This document shows, one piece after another, positions 44,441-55,803 of a DNA stretch of 64,000 nucleotides. Position numbers and translations under genes: made by a program. The notes under the pieces were generated by a model, which saw only the letters and a list, made by a program, of their open reading frames with translations, searched no databases and was not told the origin of the DNA. Origin of the DNA: Sequoia sempervirens (Eukaryota > Streptophyta > Pinopsida > Cupressales > Cupressaceae); NCBI GenBank assembly GCA_007258455.2, contig VDFB02270651.1, forward strand, positions 488,540,905 through 488,604,904, written 5' to 3'. Each line of letters begins with the position of its first letter. The first letter of the stretch is position 1.

Positions 44441-44559
44441 CTAATTTTGCGGAGGCTTGGAAAGCTTGCAAGGAACCTGTTATAGTGGACAAGACAAGGT
44501 GGCTAGATTTTATAATCCAGAATGGCATGTTATTTAAGGGAAGTCAATTGTGTATCCCG

Positions 44560-45680
44560 AGAAGTTCCATGAGGGAGAACTTGATAAAGGAGAAGCATAG
44601 TGGAGGAATGGCAGGACATTTTGGTCAGGATAAGACCATTGCCATTATCATTGAGCATTATTAATGGCCTCAGTTGTCACAGGATGTGAAGAAGTTTGTA
44701 CAAAGTTGTAGGGTACGTTAGATGGCTAAAGGAGTGAGCTAGAATACAAGCTTATATCAGCCCTTACCTGTACCAGAGAGGCCATGGGAGGATATAAGTA
44801 TGGACTTTGTTCTTGGTTTGCCAAGGACACAACGAGGGAATGATTCAGTCTTTGTGGTGGTTGATAGGTTTTCAAGATGGCACATTTCATTCCATGTCAG
44901 AAAGACCCATGATGCAGTCCACATTGCTGACTTGTTCTTCAAAGAGGTGGTGAGGCTACATGGTCTGCCAAAGAGTATTGTTTCAAATCATGACACCAAA
45001 TTTGTGGGGTACTTTTGGAGGACCTTGTGGAAGAAGCTGAAGACAGAGTTGAAGTTTAGTTCTGCACACCATCCACAAATAGATGGACAGAAAGAGGTTG
45101 TTAACAGGAGTCTGGATAACCTACTGAGATGTTTGGTAGGAGATCAACCTAAGGGATGGGACTTGATCTTACCCCAAGTAGAATTTTCTTACAACAATTC
45201 TATCAACAGAAGCACTAGTAGATCACCATTCCAGATTGTGTATGGAGGTAGCCACAGAACAGCTCCAGAATTGAGGAAGATGGACCAAGAGAAGAAAATA
45301 AGTGTTGAAGCCAAAAATTTTGCAAAACACATCAAGGATATACATGAGAAGGTAAGAGAACATATTAACAAGATGAATATATAGTATAAGGCTAAGGCAA
45401 ATCGGAAGAGGAGGTATAAGGAGTTTCAGATTGGTGATGAAGTGATGGTCCACTTGAGGAAAGAAAGGTTTCCAGTGGGAACATATAACAAATTGAAGAT
45501 GAAGAAGTTTGGTACCTATAAAATTTTGAAGAGGCATGATTTAGGGAATGCATATGAGGTAGAGTTGTGGGATGGATTCAATATTTCCCCTGTGTTCAAC
45601 ATTTTAGATTTGACAGAGTATCATGAAGGTGGCACAGAGGAAGTACCAACGATGGAACAGTGTGGGATTCCAGCACCTAC
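44560..45680 (+). pseudogene. Chromovirus integrase
   Basis: HSGGMAGHFGQDKTI begins the zinc-binding part, SCRVR its end (one Cys lost at a TAG). The core has SMDFVLGLPRTQRGNDSVFV, PKSIVSNHDTKFVGYFW and QIDGQKEVVNRSLDNLLRC, that is, D, D and E in place. The C-terminal GPY/F module is [20 protein letters not shown] with GT in place of GP. Stops at 44662, 44719, 44742 and 45382 interrupt it. Confidence 0.9.
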
Positions 45681-45684
45681 TTCA

Positions 45685-45880
45685 GAAAAGGAGGAGATTG
45701 AGGAAATCTTGGATAGTCATGTGGGAAGGAGTAATAGAAACAGGCAGTATGAAGAATATCTGGTGAAATGGAGAGGAAGGCCTATGGAAGACTCATCCTA
45801 GCTATCTAAGGCAGTAGTTCACTGGTTGGGTTTTTCTCAACCATCTGAGACGTGACAAGGTCACTTCTCAAAATTACCCT
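45685..45880 (+). pseudogene. Chromovirus C-terminal chromodomain
   Basis: [20 protein letters not shown] followed by [16 protein letters not shown] matches the chromodomain pattern (I-L-D ... Y-L-V-K-W-R-G). The next residue, normally W, is a TAG stop at 45799. In plant chromoviruses this domain directs integration to chromatin with particular histone marks. Confidence 0.85.
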
Positions 45881-45887
45881 AGGTGTC

Positions 45888-46597
45888 TGATGCAGGAGAA
45901 TCCAGTGGTGTAAGGGTGATCTTGCATCACCCAAAAATAGTTAAATTTCAATTTTCTCAGTTTTTAGATGTTTTTACATTTTTGGATACTAGTTTCGTGA
46001 TAATTAAATTTCCAATTTATAGTTTTTATTTTCTATTCCTGGGTTGAAAGATATTGTAGTTTTAGTTTCCCAGATTTGCACTTGAAAATATTTTGAGTTG
46101 GATTTGAGGCACTTAGAGCTCCCAGAATGGCCCTGAAACTTGCGAAAATCAGCATGGAAAATTGTAAGCGCATTCTTGACTTTGAGACCTTTCCAACGGT
46201 TCAAACGGTTCACAAATCAGTGCCCCGGATCAAAAGTTATGACCCCGGGAAGTTGGCGCACTTTCTAGAAGATATAATTTCAAATGTTCTTTTGAAATTT
46301 GAACTTCAAGTTGTAATTTTTGGCGCCAAACTGCCTAAACTCAAATTTTAATATTTTTTTGGCTCCAAACTAAAGAGGAGCTCTATTTATGGGCGGGTTT
46401 TTCATTTTTTGGGCAACTTTTTGGGGGACAAGCTAGCATATTGCGAAAGGGTTATTTTGTAGCTTTCTGTAACTTGCATGTGTTGCAGAACTTGGGGATT
46501 TGAGATCCTCTGCATGTAAGAAACTCCATTTTCTAAATAATAAACTTATTTTCTTGTTTGTGGGTTATTTTATGTGTCTCGAGCTATGCCCTCATCA
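45888..46597 (+). repeat. Chromovirus 3' LTR (710 bp)
   Basis: Starts TGATGCAGG and ends CTCATCA, matching 40503-41213 with a modest number of differences, many of them C/T and G/A. The downstream flank is the relic coding region at 46598. Confidence 0.9.
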
Positions 46598-47551
46598 AAA
46601 AGTGACTACTAGTGAGAAGAAAATGGTGTACAAGCTATGGTTGAGCATTCTTCCCCAGTACATGGTTCCCTCTATGCATTATTTCCTAGATCTTATTCAT
46701 GAGGGCATTGAACATTTCAACCCAGATGCCAACACCATCAAAGGCTGGAAGCTGAGAGTTAACATTAGTGTAGAAGCAATCTAGAGCATGCTATGCATCC
46801 CTATAAAACACTCTAAAGTGGACAAGATGGATTCATTCACTCCAAAAAGTGGGTGCAACTTCTGGAGAGTCAAAGACAAAGCTATGAAAATTTTCAACTA
46901 GGAAACACAAAGGCCTAAGGAAGATTTCAACAGGCCACCACAAATTCCAGTCGCACACATCACTTTTAAGCAAGATATGCAGGATGCACTCTCTATGATG
47001 GTGTTTGCTTATGACATTGACAAAGACAAGTGGGTACATGAGTTTCAACTGGGTCTATGGTTTTAGTTGCATAGGCAACAATCCTTATTCTAGTATGAAT
47101 TCAAACAAGTTATCTACCATGAAATGATGAGCCAAATAAAGGAGTACCGCATGCAACATAAGGTCAGGTTTCCTTCTTTCCTAGCTCATATGCTTTTATA
47201 CTAGAACCCTGACTTTTTTAATAAAAGGATGTGGTTATCTATTTTTACTAAGGGATTCAAAAAGATAGTTTATGTATGGACTCCCATCCTTTCTACAACA
47301 CATGATTATTATGCATTTTTAGAATTTTTCTTAACTCTGATTCTACAAGACTTGAGTAAGGATGGAAATCTCTATCGAATTTTTGCTGATCAAATAGGGT
47401 GGATGCAGAGTTTCACTCCTAAATGTGATTGGTTCCTCAAGAGGGATTTTACATTCATCTACATGTGTGGCTTTATCGAGGATCCATTCTGGCTTTGAGA
47501 GTGCATTGCATATAGGGCATTGACCCTTGAAGTATTTTGGCATATGGTAGT
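46598..47551 (+). pseudogene. Unrecognised decayed coding region, left part
   Basis: One reading of the plus strand gives long runs of sensible protein text with few stops: VYKLWLSILPQYMVPSMHYF, EGIEHFNPDANTIKGWKLRV, ITFKQDMQDALSMMVFAYDI and, from 47229 to 47498, a frame of 89 codons (FLTLILQDLSKDGNLYRIFA). It stays readable up to 47551, where an LTR begins. I do not recognise the family. It could be a host gene relic, or an extra ORF of a transposon. Confidence 0.45.
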
Positions 47552-48584
47552 TGTAGACATCAAAAAATTGTCCTCTTATGATACCTTGTCACAACATTGC
47601 ATCATTTAGACACCTTGTATCATGTTTTTCCCTAGGCACCCATGTCATCATCTAATTAGTTAAATAATCTTATTTATTTGACTAATTTCATTTATTTCCT
47701 TCCTATACATAATCCATGCATTCCTTTAATGTTAATTAAATAATTTATATTGTTTAATTAATTAAATCATTTTCATCCATTCCTCTAATGTTAATTAAAT
47801 AATTTATATTATTTAATTAATTAAATCATTTCTATCCATTCTTCTAATGTTAATTAAATTATTTATATTATTTAATTGATGAAATCATAAATCCAACATT
47901 AATTAAATAAATCAAATATTTATTTAATTAATAAAATATTAAAAATATCTTCTCACTTTCTTTCCAAAATTTGAACTCATGTGTATCTAATTAATTTATT
48001 TAATTAGATAATTCATCAATTATTCTTCTCATCATTTTCAAGATTTATTTCCTTTAAAAGAGAATCAAAATCTTTATATCTTTTCACATCTTATCTTATC
48101 TTGTTTTAATTCCTTTAAAAAAATAAATCAAAATCTTTCTATCTTTTTAAAATCTTATCTCATCTCATTGTATTTCCTCTTTTTTCAAAAATCAAATCCT
48201 TATAAAATCTTATCTCTGTCCACATCAAAAACTCTATAAATATAACCTTTCACAAGTCATTTGCATCGAATTCTTTAGACATCCTTATGTTGTCAAAATC
48301 ATTCTTCTATCTTCTATCCATTGCCATCTATCATCTTCATCAGGTCATTATGTTGCGAAATTGAGCAACCAACATTCCTTCAACAACCAACCATCGAAAT
48401 CTTGCATTCTTATGTAGGTGGAGAAAAGCCATGGAGGTCAATTGAATCTAAGTTTGAAAATTGGTTTGCATGTATCTTTTATTTATTTTCATTTTCATTC
48501 TAGTTTGTGCTTCATGGTGCTTGATAGGATTTAATTAGTTTATTGTTTTCAACATTTATACCTTTGGATTTTTCCCTATCTACA
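47552..48584 (+). repeat. LTR 1 of the pol-less LTR element (1033 bp)
   Basis: Starts TGTAGACATC and ends CTATCTACA (TGTAGA/TCTACA inverted ends). It matches 54876-55800. It carries three tandem copies of a 59-bp AT-rich unit at 47720-47895, of which LTR 2 has one. Confidence 0.9.
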
Positions 48585-48587
48585 TTT

Positions 48588-48605
48588 TGGCGCCCACTGT
48601 GGGGC
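48588..48605 (+). promoter_or_regulatory. Primer-binding site, tRNA-Lys type
   Basis: TGGCGCCCACTGTGGGGC, one base different from the common plant tRNA-Lys complement TGGCGCCCACCGTGGGGC, three bases after the LTR end. Confidence 0.9.
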
Positions 48606-50230
48606 CTTCCCTCATTTTTAACATTTATCTGTAGGTTTTCTAACAGTATCTTGCGTTTTGGAATTCAGATTTTCAGTCAAAAATTTTGTTTTAGTGCATA
48701 CAAGGGTTTTTGTAGTGCATACAAGGCTTTTAATAGTGCTTTTGTAGGTTTTATTGACTTTGTTTTGCAGATCTGTTAGTTTTTGGTCAAAACCACAGGT
48801 TTTAAATTTCTTCATATCTTCTACACAGCTGCGAATTTTTCCACAAGATTTACACAAAGTTTTGTGCATTATCTCAAGTGGCTACAGTAAAATAATCAAG
48901 TGTTTATCATCATTTTTGTAGGAGTTATCATTATTTTATTTTTTTCATAAAATTGGTTTTTGGATATAAATCGACTAATTTTTCAGAAAACTTTACATTT
49001 TTGGAAATCTCTTTAAATTCTAATGGGGTCAATGTTTTACAGATTTAATTTTGAGGTCAAATACAATGTGAAAAAAATATGATCTTCATTTTCTATATGG
49101 TTTTCATAAATCTGTGTTTCTAAGAGCAAAACAGGGAATTTTTATGACTTCTTTACATTTTTGGAAAGCTCTCAAAAAATTAGTAGGGATCTCTTCTTTG
49201 AGTTTTCATTTTACAGATCAATAAAATCTTCAAATAATAAAATCTAATTTAGCTATGTCAAAAACATGTATCTGAAATTGAAATTTTCTGATGAACTTGT
49301 TTTTTTTTTGCTGCATTATAATATTACTTTTTTATCTTGTAGGTGATCATAAGGAGCTATATTGGCAGCAATATCAATCACAACAACAATTTGGAAAGTG
49401 AAAATAACCAAGTTCACGTGTTTAATCTTTCACCTCTTAATCATTGTTTGTCACACATTTGGATTTGGGCTCTTAAAACAAATCTTGTTTTCAATCACAT
49501 ATCAAAAATCGAGGCTAAAATTAACCATTGTCTTCCATCACATCTTGATTTGGGATCTAAAAAGAATGAGTGCTTCCATTTTTTTCTTCCACACATTTCC
49601 TTTCTAAGGGTAAATTAACAACTACAAGTGTGAATCAAGTGCGTGTGTGATGACAAACACCTCACTTGGTTTGTTTTTTTCAAACCCTTAATAGGAGGCC
49701 TCATAGGGGATTTCATCACCCCTCGGGACAACCTCAATCAAAGTGTGAATTGAAAGACATTCTTGTTTGGAAGTTAAAATTTTGTCACTCTTGGCTAAGC
49801 CCTAAAGAACTTTATACCTTTGGGAAGTGAAGGTGAAGGGTGGGTTACCCCTTTCTCCCAGCTATGTGGGAGGATTTTTCTTGTAAATCATTCCTTAGTC
49901 AAACTTGTGCAAACAAGCTTGAGACCTAATTGGCCATACCTCACTTGACTAGTCATAGGGCTTGTTGTTGTGTATTCAAGTGTTTGCTTAATCATATCAT
50001 CTAATCTTGAAAGAAAAATTTATCATTGTGTTTGTTGTGTGTGTTCATGCATTTACATGTGAAATATTGTGTTTGATAGTGCCCAAGTCAAACTTCCAAT
50101 AAACACTTGCCACATCATCCAAATCATACAATCTTTCCATTCCATAGCATATCCTAAACATCATCATTTCTTTAATCCAATCAACATCATTTTACACCAT
50201 GAAAACATTGGAATAAATAGCACAAAAGGT
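48606..50230 (+). other. Leader of the pol-less element
   Basis: About 1.6 kb without a supportable gene. The first 150 bases contain TAGTGCATACAAGG twice and related TAGTGCTTTTGTAGG words, the same core as the leader arrays of the Tat element. Further on, poly-T and TTTTCA-rich text and a 91-codon frame (49343-49618) with no recognised domain. Confidence 0.5.
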
Positions 50231-50231
50231 T

Positions 50232-52182
50232 GTGAACATTCTTCATAGATCTAAAACAATTCAAAAACCTTTCCCCCAACAACTCATTCATGAATTCCAT
50301 GATGTAATACAAAAACTTCAAGCACACAAGTCACCTCAAATCCAACACCTCCTATCTCAAGCCCAATACATCATGGTCACTTGTCAAATCCAACAACCAC
50401 CACATCATCCCCTATCCATTCATTATCACCCTTCCACCTCAAACCAATCTAATCCATTCACTTCTTCGCATGATAATGCCACATCAACCTATCAAGCAAC
50501 ATCATGACAGACACATGTGAATTCAAGTCCACCTGGGCAACAAAATCAAGAGCCTTTAAGTTCTAATGCAACCATTGACAAGGGGAACACTAATCTAGGT
50601 CATTCATCCTCTAAGTATATCATACCACTTTCCAATCAAAATCCTATCCATAAGCCACCATGTACGAGTCATGATTCATTGGCCTCTTTACTTTCTAAAT
50701 CAAGTCAAACCCCTGAATATAGATATATAAAAAATAAATTGATGGGATTACCTAAATCCACCCCTCCACCTCCAAAGGATGTGACCCAAGGACTACAAGC
50801 AAGGAATCAAACATCCCCATGTCCTCCAACACATATATATGAATAAACAAAAAGAGTCCTCAAACATCATGCCAAGTCATTCAAGTCAACTATGTCATCC
50901 ACAACCCCTTGATCCAATTCAAGAGTCTCCCGTCATAAGTCCAAGTCACCCTCTTTCATGCTCCTATGTTGTTGACCATCAACAACATGTCAAGTCTCTC
51001 CATGAGAAATCCCCTTCCACTTCCATTCAAGAAAGCAAAGGGTTATATCAAGAGTCTACTCCCAAGCATGTGGAAATATCAAGTTCTAGTCCTAATCAAG
51101 ATCAAATCATTTTCATCCAACCTATCCATAATCTATATCATTTTTATGATCAAGATAATATCCATAATGATGAAGAGACTATCCATGAGAAACTTGATCC
51201 CATACCCATCCATGAGAAAGATATTACAAATTCACCTCCACCTAGTCATATCCATGATCTATCAACATCCACTTCCCTTGATGAGACACATGCCTCCCAA
51301 GAACACATAGAAGATCAAACAAATACTTTGGATCTAAGTGAACACAATGCTAATCAAGATCCTAATGATCCTCCATCATCCACTATTGACCCCATTGCAA
51401 GTCCTCCATCATATCCTATTGGTCTTTCCAGCCTCATTCATGAATGCTCCTCCTTAGAACAACAACAACCATTATCTTCCCTTGCTTCATTTTCTCCATC
51501 CAATAAGGAACTTGTGTCTAGTGTTCTACCTACACCTATCACACTCCAAAACATGAACCACTAAGGTAAAAGTCTATACCTTCATGAACAAGGTATTTTT
51601 GAGCCCATCCATGTCAAAGTCCCTAAACACTCTTATGGCCTTAGACTTACACCCCAAGGACACCAACCTAAAGATGTTGGTATTTCCTCCATGCCTCCTA
51701 AGCCCACTTTCCATCATAAAGCCTATCATATCCCTAAAACATATGTTTCAATTCCACCTCCATCATCCTACAAATGTCAAAAGCATGTGACCATACACCT
51801 TCCACCATCCACTTTTCCACCATTACTTCCAACTCCTAGTATCCCTCCATACACTTTGCCACCATTACTTCCAACACCTAATATCCTGACCATCCAATCA
51901 TTTTATCCATTTATCCATAAATACCCTAACATTCCTAATCATGACAAACAAATGCACACATTGTATAAACATGAAGCTTCCACCCATTCCACCATACCCA
52001 TGGGATTCAAAAGAAATAATTTCAATGCCTCTACCTATAAAGTAAAAAATACTAAGGGTTCTCATGCCTTAGGACATCAATACAAAAAATCAAAGCAAAA
52101 TACATCTAAAAAGTTATATAAACCCATACCTCCAAAAGTAAAGGCCAAAACTAAATTGGTTTGGGTACCTAAGCAAAAATAA
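50232..52182 (+). pseudogene. Pro/His/Ser/Gln-rich ORF of the pol-less element
   Basis: Overlapping frames (50232-50507, 50517-50846, 50839-51564, 51691-52182) together encode about 600 residues rich in P, H, S, Q, T and N. It starts MNILHRSKTIQKPFPQQLI, has repeated short H-Y-H-P-S type runs, and ends with a basic tail, KAKTKLVWVPKQK, then TAA. A second W(stop)VPK-like motif follows near 52305. WVPK-type basic tails occur in some plant retroelement gag-like proteins. I do not recognise a folded domain; it may be a disordered gag substitute. Several shifts. Confidence 0.45.
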
Positions 52183-53400
52183 ATCACATCAAATGAGGAA
52201 TCTACATCACAAAAATCCCAACCATCCACTTCCACCACACATTCTCATTCCATTCAAAAGTCTCAAATTCCTAAGTCCCATAAGCCAAACAAAAGTCAAA
52301 AATACTAAGTCTATGTGAGTACCTAAAATACTTCATCCATCACCTCATAAGAAAACATCTCCATTGCTTCCTACACCTCATCGACATCAAAAGCTTCAAA
52401 ATTTATCATAGTGTGTGCAAGCATTGGTCATGATTCCCTTCCATTTCACAACAATCCCACATACCTCCATCTCATCATCCTTCACTCATTATCCTACATA
52501 TCTCCCCTACTATCTTCCTATGGTCCATGTTTTTGGCTAAGCCTCCCCATTCATCTTTTCCATAAGTCCCATATAAACCCTATCATATTCCCTACATAAT
52601 CCAAATCATAATCCATTATCTACCTACTCCATTTCCATTTCATGTCATCCCTTACCAACATCTATGAGCATAATGACATTTGACATGGTCCATGCAATGA
52701 CATCCATATCTAGTGGGACTACCACCTTTCATGCAACTAGAAACTTGAGTCCCTCCTATCGATATTCCCCTTCTCCTATCCAAAAAGATAAAAAAAAAGA
52801 TAAAAAAGAAAAAAAGTAAAGAGAAATCCCTTCGTCCAATTGAAAACCTGGTAAACAGGCGCCCTAGATAAGTACCATGATGAAAACCTAGCAAATAAGA
52901 ATAAGGTATAGGTTTATCTTCTATGTCACTTACACTTGGGGGCACAATGTCTTATCTATCCAACCTATCATTTTCATGTCATATCATTTCCATCTTACCT
53001 GCCATCTTTAACCATCATATTGAGTCTATTCATACATACCTATCATATTGAGTCCATTCATCCACCCTTCTTCTTTTGATCTTGGTGGAGATATAGGGGC
53101 AAAGGTTGAAATAGGCTTTGGATATCTTTTGACATACCTCATCTTTCTAAACAAGTCTACCATTATCCTATTGTCATAAGCTTTTTCATGAAATATCCTA
53201 AGTATTGTACCTATAATAGGGCATGTTATTCCTATGCAACATAGTCTTTGGAAATCACATCCTTGATCTCTTATGAGGCATATATCTATTCCATTCACTA
53301 TGACCTATCATTTCCATCCATTCGTCTATCATGAGCCTTTTATTAATTATCCTGTTACCCACCCTTGCACCTAGACTTGGTTTTCCCCTTTTCATTGCTA
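52183..53400 (+). other. 3' half of the pol-less element, no gene seen
   Basis: About 1.2 kb of C- and A-rich text with short frames only. An A-rich run lies at 52783-52822. I see no domain and no regulatory signal that I can support. Confidence 0.4.
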
Positions 53401-53424
53401 TCTAGCACAAAGGCTACTCAAATT

Positions 53425-53720
53425 TTCATCCAAAAGCATCAAAACATTTCAAAAAAAAAAAAAATCAAAACATTTCATAAATCCACAAACATCAAAACAT
53501 TTCAAAAATCCAAAAACATCAAAACATTTCAAAAATCCAAAAACATCAAAACATTTCAAAAATCTAAAAACATCAAAACATCTCAAAATTCCAAAAAACA
53601 TTTCAAAATCCAAAACATCAAAACATTTCAAAATCCAAAACATCAAAACATTTAAAAATTCCAAAAATCAAAATATTTCAAAAATCCAAAAAATCAAATA
53701 TTCTAAAAATTCCAAAAAAG
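53425..53720. repeat. Minisatellite, about 27-bp A-rich unit, about ten copies
   Basis: The unit CATCAAAACATTTCAAAAAT with a CCAAAAA tail repeats from 53425 to about 53700, getting more degenerate to the right and shortening to about 22 bp. The 96-codon frame across it (KTFQKSKNI repeats) is a by-product of a unit divisible by three. Confidence 0.9.
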
Positions 53721-53809
53721 ATCCAAATATCCCCAAAAATACAAAAAATGGAGAAAGGTCCTAAAAAAAATCCAAAAAAATCAAATAGCCAACAAAAATC
53801 CAAGCAATA

Positions 53810-54280
53810 AAACCAAACCACATCACTTCTAATCAATCTAATCATTATCATCAAATCAATTCATTTCTTCATCAATCCAATCAATCAAAATCATTCCAAT
53901 CAAATCAATTCCTCAATTCAATCAATCGATCATCTAATCAAATCACTTCAACATAAATCATTCCAATCACATCAATTATTCTATTTGATTCATCACATCC
54001 TATCATCTAATCAATCATCATATCATTACAAGTTGTTTCTTCATATCAATCAAATCAATGCACACAATAATCCAAATGCAAGTCAAATCTTAATCCATAC
54101 CAATCAAGTTGATCAATCTTTCCAAATTATCCAATTACATCCATTGGTCTTGATCCTAATCTTGTCATAAACCGAATCAATCAATTATCATCATCCTTGT
54201 GTTGCTCTAGGGATATGTCACTCCCCACAATGACAACACTATCATCATCATCAATCAATCAATCAATCAACGGTTTACAA
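53810..54280. repeat. ATCAATCAAATCA-type simple repeat
   Basis: Degenerate runs of ATCA and CAAATCAATT words, ending with a perfect (ATCA) run near 54250-54272. No gene is visible. It lies in the 3' part of the pol-less element. Confidence 0.7.
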
Positions 54281-54863
54281 CTTGATAGGGGCAATACCTT
54301 GTTTTTTTTTGTATCATTTGTGCATGCTTGTGTGTTTCCTTGTGTGTGTTATCATTTTATCTTGCATATGTATCAAATCCATATCATTCTAGCTAATATT
54401 CATATCTTGTGTATGTTGGAGTAGCTTTTTGAACTATCCTTTGCATCTAAGGTCACATAATACCTTTTGTGCATTAGAACTTTAATGCTCTAATTTTACT
54501 TCCTCATACATCTAGAAAAAGTTGTATTATGTTGGGGCATGAGACACATCGTCACCTTGGTCCTTATATCTTGGTGCATAACGTCTAGTGCTATATCAAA
54601 TATCATGGTTTCTCACCTTCATTGCAGCATAGCGTATCATTCATCTCCTTCATCCACTTTCCATCTTGCATCATCTTGTATATCCTTATCATTTCATTTT
54701 GAGAGCCTACCCATGTTTGTTCAACCTACCTATCCTCTCGAGGGGGCATCATCATTCCATTATCCTATCTTTCATTCACCATCCATTTTCTTTTACCTGT
54801 ATCTTAACTTCTTTGAAATGATGTTACTCGACACAAATCTCATCATCTCAAACATCATCTCAA
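54281..54863 (+). other. 3' end of the pol-less element internal region
   Basis: About 580 bp without a gene; short frames carry no domain. CTCGAGGGGGCATCATCAT at 54738-54756 resembles the G-rich stretch near 16935 (other strand) in the Tat element. Confidence 0.45.
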
Positions 54864-54875
54864 AGAGGGGAAAAA
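54864..54875 (+). promoter_or_regulatory. Polypurine tract of the pol-less element
   Basis: AAGAGGGGAAAA(A) immediately before TGTAGACAT, the LTR start. It is the same tract as at 16839-16852 on the minus strand. Confidence 0.85.
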
Positions 54876-55800
54876 TGTAGACATAAAAAAATTGTCCTCT
54901 TACGATACCTTGTCACAACATTGCATCATTTAGACACCTTGTATCATGTTTTTTCCTAGGTACCTATGTCATCATCTAATTAGTTAAACAAATCTTATTT
55001 ATTTGACTAATTTCATTTATTTCCTTCCTATGCATAATCCATGCATTCCTTTAATGTTAATTAAATAATTTATATTATTTAATTGATGAAATCATAAATC
55101 CAACATTAATTAAATAAATCAAATATTTATTTAATTAATAAAATCTTAAAAATATCTTCTCACTTTCTTTCCAAAATCTGAACTCATGTGTATCTAATTA
55201 ATTTATTTAATTAGATAATTCATCAATTATTCTTCTCATCTTTTTCAAGATTTATTTCCTTTAAAAGAGAATCAAAATATTTCTATCTTTTCACATCTTA
55301 TCTTATCTTGTTTTAATTCCTTTAAAAAAATAAATCAAAATCTTTCTATCTTTTTAAAATCTTATCTCATCTCATTGTATTTCCTTTTTTTTCAAAAATC
55401 AAATCCTTATCAATCTTATCAAATCTTATCTCTGTCCACATCAAAAACTCTATAAATATAACCTTTCACAGGCCATTTGCATCGAATTCTTCAGACATCC
55501 TTATGCTATCAAAATCATTCTTCTATCTTTTATCCATTGCCATCTATCATCTTCATTAGGTCATTATGTTGCAAAATTGAGCAACCAACATTCCTTCAAC
55601 AACCAACCGTCGAAATCTTGCATTCTTATGCAAGTGGAGAAGAGCCATAGAGGTCAATCAAATCTAAGTTTGAAAATTGGTTTGCATGTATCTTTTATTT
55701 ATTTGAATTTTCATTCTAATTTGTGCTTCATGGTGCTTGATAGGATTTAATTAGTTTATTGTTTTCAACATTTAAACCTTTGAATTTTTCCCTATCTACA
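54876..55800 (+). repeat. LTR 2 of the pol-less element (925 bp)
   Basis: Matches LTR 1 throughout but keeps only one of the three 59-bp units. The start of its unit resembles the first unit and its end the third unit of LTR 1, as expected from a deletion between direct repeats. It is followed at 55804-55820 by another primer-binding site, TGGTGCCCACCGTGGGG, so it also acts as a 5' LTR. Confidence 0.9.
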
Positions 55801-55803
55801 TTT

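Larger units (their letters stand above)
40503..46597 (+). mobile_element. Ty3/gypsy chromovirus, 6.1 kb, decayed
   Basis: Both LTRs, primer-binding site, gag, protease, RT, RNase H, integrase and a C-terminal chromodomain are present in the order of plant chromoviruses. Coding decay is strong (more than ten stops or shifts). The bases flanking the LTRs (ATTGG at 40498-40502 and AAAAG at 46598-46602) do not form a duplication, and no clear polypurine tract precedes the 3' LTR. Confidence 0.9.

Noticed and set aside
51584..51790. Separate small gene inside the Pro-rich region
   Set aside because: It overlaps the better frame at 51691-52182 and has the same composition; a frameshifted part of one ORF is simpler.
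53365..53664. Frames of 96 and 71 codons with perfect peptide repeats
   Set aside because: Both strands are open because the repeat unit is a multiple of three and stop-poor. No start context or domain.
53425..53720. CRISPR-like direct repeats
   Set aside because: The units are contiguous without unique spacers and the DNA is plant nuclear; it is a minisatellite.
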